15,314 nt of DNA from Acidobacteriota bacterium (GTDB taxonomy: Bacteria > Acidobacteriota > Vicinamibacteria > Vicinamibacterales > SCN-69-37): NCBI GenBank assembly GCA_024653875.1, contig JANLHE010000313.1, forward strand, positions 1 through 15,314, given 5' to 3'. A program made the translations under genes and the position numbers. Of the stretch, positions 12,898-15,314 are shown piece after piece (positions within the stretch are counted from its first letter, which is position 1; every line of letters begins with the position of its first letter). The notes under the pieces were generated by a model. It made no database searches. It saw only the letters and a program-made list of their open reading frames with translations, and was not told the DNA's origin.

Positions 12898-13009
12898 CTG
12901 CCAGCCACGGGCCGTTCCCTCAGCTGCTTCGCGAGCGCAGAGGGTGCGGCCCTTCGTTCTTAGCCCCAGCGGTCGGCAGACATGGAGTCGCCAGGGCTGC
13001 TGCTTTTTT
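12898..13009 (+). ncRNA. Candidate structured RNA or unusual terminator region
   Basis: The 162-bp gap between the small basic gene and the convergent AlbA_2 gene is rich in secondary structure. GGGCCG..CGGCCC (12909-12914/12947-12952) encloses CCCTC/GAGGG (12917-12921/12940-12944). Outside it, CTGCCAGCC (12898-12906) can pair with GGTCGGCAG (12971-12979), with one mismatch. Alternatively, AGCCC (12962-12966) pairs with GGGCT (12994-12998) around an inner hairpin (12975-12992), followed 5 nt later by TTTTTT (13004-13009). The last two folds exclude each other. It could be a terminated small RNA or a long 3' UTR. No clear promoter is seen (weak TACCAT at 12869-12874). No known RNA family is recognised. 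Confidence 0.3.
12962..13009 (+). terminator. Possible intrinsic terminator for the small basic gene
   Basis: An interrupted stem, AGCCC/GGGCT outside and GGC(A)GAC/GTCGCC inside, precedes six T residues at 13004-13009. Five bases separate the stem from the T-tract, so it is imperfect. The T-tract ends at the last base of the convergent gene's stop codon. Confidence 0.4.
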
Positions 13010-14466
13010 CATTGGCCGGCCACCGTTCCATGTCTTACTTTCTGCCAAGCCGCGCGCGCTTGGCTCCTATCGGGAACCATGGCAATAACCCCAGTGTCCC
13101 GAAGTCGATAGAAGACCTCCTTCATGGAGTTCTCCGAACGGATGCCGGTAAGCTCGCGGGCAATTCTGTTCGTGATTTCGGAGTGGTTCTCCAGATAATC
13201 CATCACAGACTGTTCCGGCGTCGCCAGCGGCTCATGCCTAATCTGCACAACAAGTGAGCTTCGAGTTTCCTGGACAACAGGAGGCTTAAGGCGTAGCCGC
13301 TTCATGGCTTCAAACGCGGTGTTTAACCCTTCGCCCACGTCCTTGTTTGGGGGGTTCGGGAACTTATTGATCAACCGCACGAGAGCGCCATTTCGTGCAA
13401 ATTGCTCATCGAGCATGTTCTTGATGGTTACGTGCCCCGGCAGCACGCCGGGGCTCTCGACCTCAACCCGGTTATCAAAAACGCGAATCTGGATATCGGC
13501 AGCAATGCTGTAGTCCCTATGGAGAACTGCGTTCGTCACAATTTCATGCAGTGTCTCTTGTGGGTAGGTGACGGGCTCCAGTCCCTTAGGACCGAGCTTC
13601 TTGATTCCTTCCACCATAGAAACAGTTTGATACACCGCCGACTGAATCAGGGAGTACAGGGGCCCCTCAATCGTGCGCGGGTCGCCAACCAGCGTCTCTC
13701 TGGTACCGACGTCTGCGGTCGTGCCGTAACGGTACAGCTTTATTGCCGATCTTTTCGGCAATGCCGCCTGGGGTTCGTCCGAGAACAACAGAACGGCCGC
13801 AACGAGCGGCTTGCTCGACTTGATCAGACTTTGTGATCGGAGGAACTTCATCGGCTTTGACGCCGGAACCACATCTCGCACGAATTGCTCAAGCACCTCG
13901 GATTCGGACACGAAGTCGATATCAACATCAACGGTGTTGCGCTCAAAACTCTGGACTCCCTTGTCCAGGCGCAGGCGCTCCTGTTCTGCGCTGCTCTTCG
14001 CCGGAAGATTCTGGGCGCTCTGGCGAATGTAGGGGAGGCCATCACTTGCACAGGTAACGTCATTGGTCTTTTGGACAGTGACGTGAAGGACCAGCCCGAC
14101 CGATCCAGGCGACCGCAGGAACTCGTACGAATACTCGGCTCCAAGCGGGAACATTTGGGCGATGACCTGAAGGTGCGCGTTTGCAGCCTCTGGATCTTTG
14201 AAGCCTAGCCACAGCCGATTCTTGGTTCCAAAAAACTGCTCTTCGGCTATTCCAATGTAGATCTCTCCACCGCTGGCGTTGGCAAAGGCCGAAAGTGTCC
14301 GTGTCAGCTTGGCCGGAGTGATTTCGATGGCCTTAAGTTCGCAATAGTGACTTTCATCAAGGACCAACAGGCGGTCCCGCTCCTGGCCAGTAATCTCGAC
14401 GGCCTCCACCCGTGGAGCAGACGTCTTGCCCTTTGTCGGCTTTGGCACCCGTTCAGGCTTGTCCAT
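13009..14466 (-). CDS. AlbA_2 (Schlafen-type) DNA-binding domain + GHKL-like ATPase domain protein
   Basis: The protein has 485 residues. A charged tail (1-25) leads to an AlbA_2/divergent-AAA-4 domain at about 36-155, shown by ESHYCELK (38-45), LSAFANASGGEIYIGI (58-73) and YIRQSAQNLP (146-155). A middle region (170-290) follows. Next is the C-terminal GHKL-like domain annotated as HATPase_c_4 in 'RecG-like' proteins: ETLHEIVTNAVLHRDYS (304-320, N-box E308/N312), IQIRVFDNRVEVESPG (325-340) and DVGEGLN (376-382). The tail (415-470) looks like a winged helix. There is no helicase motif, so it is not RecG. Proteins of this build occur as regulators and in defence islands. The gene is clearly less GC-rich than the housekeeping genes and lies beside an IS element, so transfer is likely. 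ATG 14466 has no Shine-Dalgarno sequence but a -10 about 8 nt upstream. Confidence 0.85.
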   Translation of the reverse strand: MDKPERVPKPTKGKTSAPRVEAVEITGQERDRLLVLDESHYCELKAIEITPAKLTRTLSAFANASGGEIYIGIAEEQFFGTKNRLWLGFKDPEAANAHLQVIAQMFPLGAEYSYEFLRSPGSVGLVLHVTVQKTNDVTCASDGLPYIRQSAQNLPAKSSAEQERLRLDKGVQSFERNTVDVDIDFVSESEVLEQFVRDVVPASKPMKFLRSQSLIKSSKPLVAAVLLFSDEPQAALPKRSAIKLYRYGTTADVGTRETLVGDPRTIEGPLYSLIQSAVYQTVSMVEGIKKLGPKGLEPVTYPQETLHEIVTNAVLHRDYSIAADIQIRVFDNRVEVESPGVLPGHVTIKNMLDEQFARNGALVRLINKFPNPPNKDVGEGLNTAFEAMKRLRLKPPVVQETRSSLVVQIRHEPLATPEQSVMDYLENHSEITNRIARELTGIRSENSMKEVFYRLRDTGVIAMVPDRSQARAAWQKVRHGTVAGQ

Positions 14467-14469
14467 CGG

Positions 14470-14483
14470 GTGTAATAATACAC
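14470..14483. promoter_or_regulatory. Short inverted repeat over the AlbA_2 gene's -10 element
   Basis: GTGTA (14470-14474) and TACAC (14479-14483) flank four AT bases. The repeat covers the proposed -10 and start point of the minus-strand promoter. It could be an operator, for example for the encoded protein's own winged helix. The arms are short, so chance is possible. Confidence 0.35.
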
Positions 14484-14504
14484 ATTAACCCTATAAACTG
14501 GCAA
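14475..14504 (-). promoter_or_regulatory. Promoter of the AlbA_2-type gene
   Basis: On minus, TTGCCA (14504-14499, 5/6) lies 18 nt upstream of TATTAT (14480-14475, 5/6). Eight bases then remain to the ATG at 14466, so the message would have a leader of only 1-2 nt. Confidence 0.6.
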
Positions 14505-14507
14505 GTA

Positions 14508-14523
14508 TGCACCTGTTGGTGCA
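14508..14523. repeat. Inverted repeat TGCACC-TGTT-GGTGCA, possible IS edge
   Basis: There are six-base arms with a 4-nt centre. The right arm opens GGTGCAGGATCGTTGG (14518 on). IS1-family ends begin GGTG, so 14518 may be the left terminus of the insertion sequence. The matching right end lies outside the window, so this cannot be confirmed. Confidence 0.3.
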
Positions 14524-14543
14524 GGATCGTTGGGTGTTTCGCC

Positions 14544-14572
14544 TTGGTAACCTAAAGCCGCTTTAGCATAAT
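14544..14572 (+). promoter_or_regulatory. Transposase promoter with embedded inverted repeat
   Basis: TTGGTA (14544-14549, 4/6) and CATAAT (14567-14572, 5/6) are spaced by 17 nt, with a start predicted near 14579, 3 nt before the ATG. The spacer holds a perfect inverted repeat, CTAAAGC-C-GCTTTAG (14552-14566), adjoining the -10. It may be a regulatory site or part of the element's end. Confidence 0.5.
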
Positions 14573-14581
14573 GGGCACATC

Positions 14582-15314
14582 ATGAATCGCCTTGACGCCA
14601 CCCGCCGCGCCCACGTCCTCAACTGCCTCATCGAAGGCTGCTCGATTCGCTCGACCGTCCGCATGACGGGCGTGTCCAAGAAGGCCGTGACGCGCCTGCT
14701 GGTGGAAGCGGGCGCCGTGGCGGCTGACTGTCAGGATCGCGTCATGCGCAACCTGACCTGCCGCCGCTTGCAGGTGGACGAACTCTGGACGTTCAACTAC
14801 TGCAAGCAGAAGAACGTCACGGCAGACATCAAGTCCAAGGTGGCGGGTGCTGGCTCCGTCTGGCTCTGGGTGGCGATTGACGCCGACACGAAGCTCGTGC
14901 CGTGCGCTATGGTGGGCAGCCGGTCAGCGGGGGAAGCCCGCGACTTCATTGCGGACCTTGCCTCGCGTCTCAGGTATCGCGTTCAGATGACCACCGACAA
15001 GTTCCGGCCCTATCTGCAAGCGGGAATCCGCGTTTGGTGCCCAGGTCGATTACGCCCAGTTGGTTAAAGTCTACGGCGAAGATACCTCCGACGAACGGCG
15101 CTACTCGCCCGCGCAGTGCATCGGCGCGATCCCCCGCGTCATCACCGGAACCCCGGACCCCGATCACATCTCGACGAGCTTTGTGGAGCGCCAGAACTGG
15201 ACCGTGCGGACGACGATGCGCCGGTACACGCGCCTGTCGAACGGATTCAGCCGGAAGATCGAAAACCACATGGCGGCGGTGGCGTTGAACTACTTCGCCT
15301 ACAACTTCATCAAG
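14582..15314 (+). pseudogene. IS1-family transposase, frameshifted and cut by the window edge
   Basis: Frame one (14582-15067) gives MNRLDATRRAHVLNCLIEGC and an N-terminal helix-turn-helix (TVRMTGVSKKAVTRLL, 25-40). It then has the catalytic-domain start: VDELW (D66), WLWVAIDADTK (D100) and TTDKFRPYL (D139). After codon GCG at 15020-15022 the match moves to the next frame. From GAA at 15024 it reads ESAFGAQVDYAQLVKVYG, then RYSPAQC, TSFVERQN (catalytic Glu at 15186-15188), MRRYTRLSNGFSRKIENH and ALNYFAYNF. Frame one instead runs into a stop at 15067. The break separates the DDE acidic residues, so the enzyme is probably inactive. The shift is +1, with no run of A as in the IS1 programmed -1 site, so recoding is unlikely. 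A sequencing or assembly error cannot be excluded. Confidence 0.88.

Larger units (their letters stand above)
14518..15314 (+). mobile_element. IS1-family insertion sequence, left part
   Basis: The element comprises a possible left end at 14518, a promoter, and a frameshifted IS1-type transposase running to the window edge. The right end and target duplication are not visible. The left border is tentative; the coding part is secure. It sits next to the AT-richer AlbA_2 gene, pointing to a mobile or hypervariable locus beside the ribosomal operon. Confidence 0.6.

Noticed and set aside
13009..14466. RecG helicase
   Set aside because: Similar proteins are often annotated as RecG-like, but no Walker A, DEAD-box or other helicase motif is present; the domains are AlbA_2 and HATPase_c_4-like.
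15017..15030. Classic IS1 programmed -1 frameshift site
   Set aside because: There is no A-run slippery sequence, the needed shift is +1, and the position is far downstream of the usual insA-insB junction.

Overview
The window is GC-rich and densely coded. It looks like a chromosome segment of an acidobacterium or a similar soil bacterium. The reasons are the large lipoprotein built of repeated carboxypeptidase-regulatory-like domains, the short (200-residue) EF-Ts, a PFK of the 'PKTIDND' type, a GGGCTTTAGCCC / GGGCTGAAGCCC double-hairpin repeat, and several genes whose -10 element lies almost on the start codon. The taxonomic call is an inference and no marker settles it.

Left part (1-4322, all on the minus strand). 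In transcription order: a repeat-built lipoprotein (4322-1809); an endonuclease/exonuclease/phosphatase-fold enzyme starting 1 nt after it (1807-1097); a promoter overlapped by a perfect 28-bp palindrome; an SPFH-domain membrane protein (1040-165); and an Arc-like ribbon-helix-helix protein running off the left edge (146-<1). The last two look like an autoregulated membrane-scaffold/repressor pair.

Centre (4340-6478, plus strand). A 100-residue CPCC/coiled-coil protein and 6-phosphofructokinase form a two-gene operon. It diverges from the lipoprotein across only 17 bp, with a shared symmetrical -10 element. A 191-bp gap follows, holding a double-hairpin repeat and seven tandem 8-bp units, then a two-helix PepSY-type membrane protein.

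Translation and nucleotide block (12442-6468, minus strand). A near-perfect sigma-70 promoter starts rplM-rpsI-rpsB, then an intrinsic terminator or attenuator, then tsf and a second terminator. A new promoter with a perfect TATAAT starts pyrH-frr-threonine synthase-asparaginase. The amino-acid genes are packed so tightly behind frr that translational coupling is likely. Asparaginase ends with an 11-nt tail-to-tail overlap with the PepSY gene.

Right part (12443-15314, accessory). It holds a small basic protein, a structured non-coding stretch, a visibly less GC-rich gene for an AlbA_2 + GHKL-ATPase-like protein (minus), and an IS1-family transposase with a frameshift, cut by the right edge. 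This is the most likely horizontally acquired part.

No stretch longer than 300 bp lacks a gene. The largest gaps are 5745-5935, 12847-13008, 12375-12531 and 14467-14581, and their contents are listed. I saw no tRNA, rRNA or CRISPR array.
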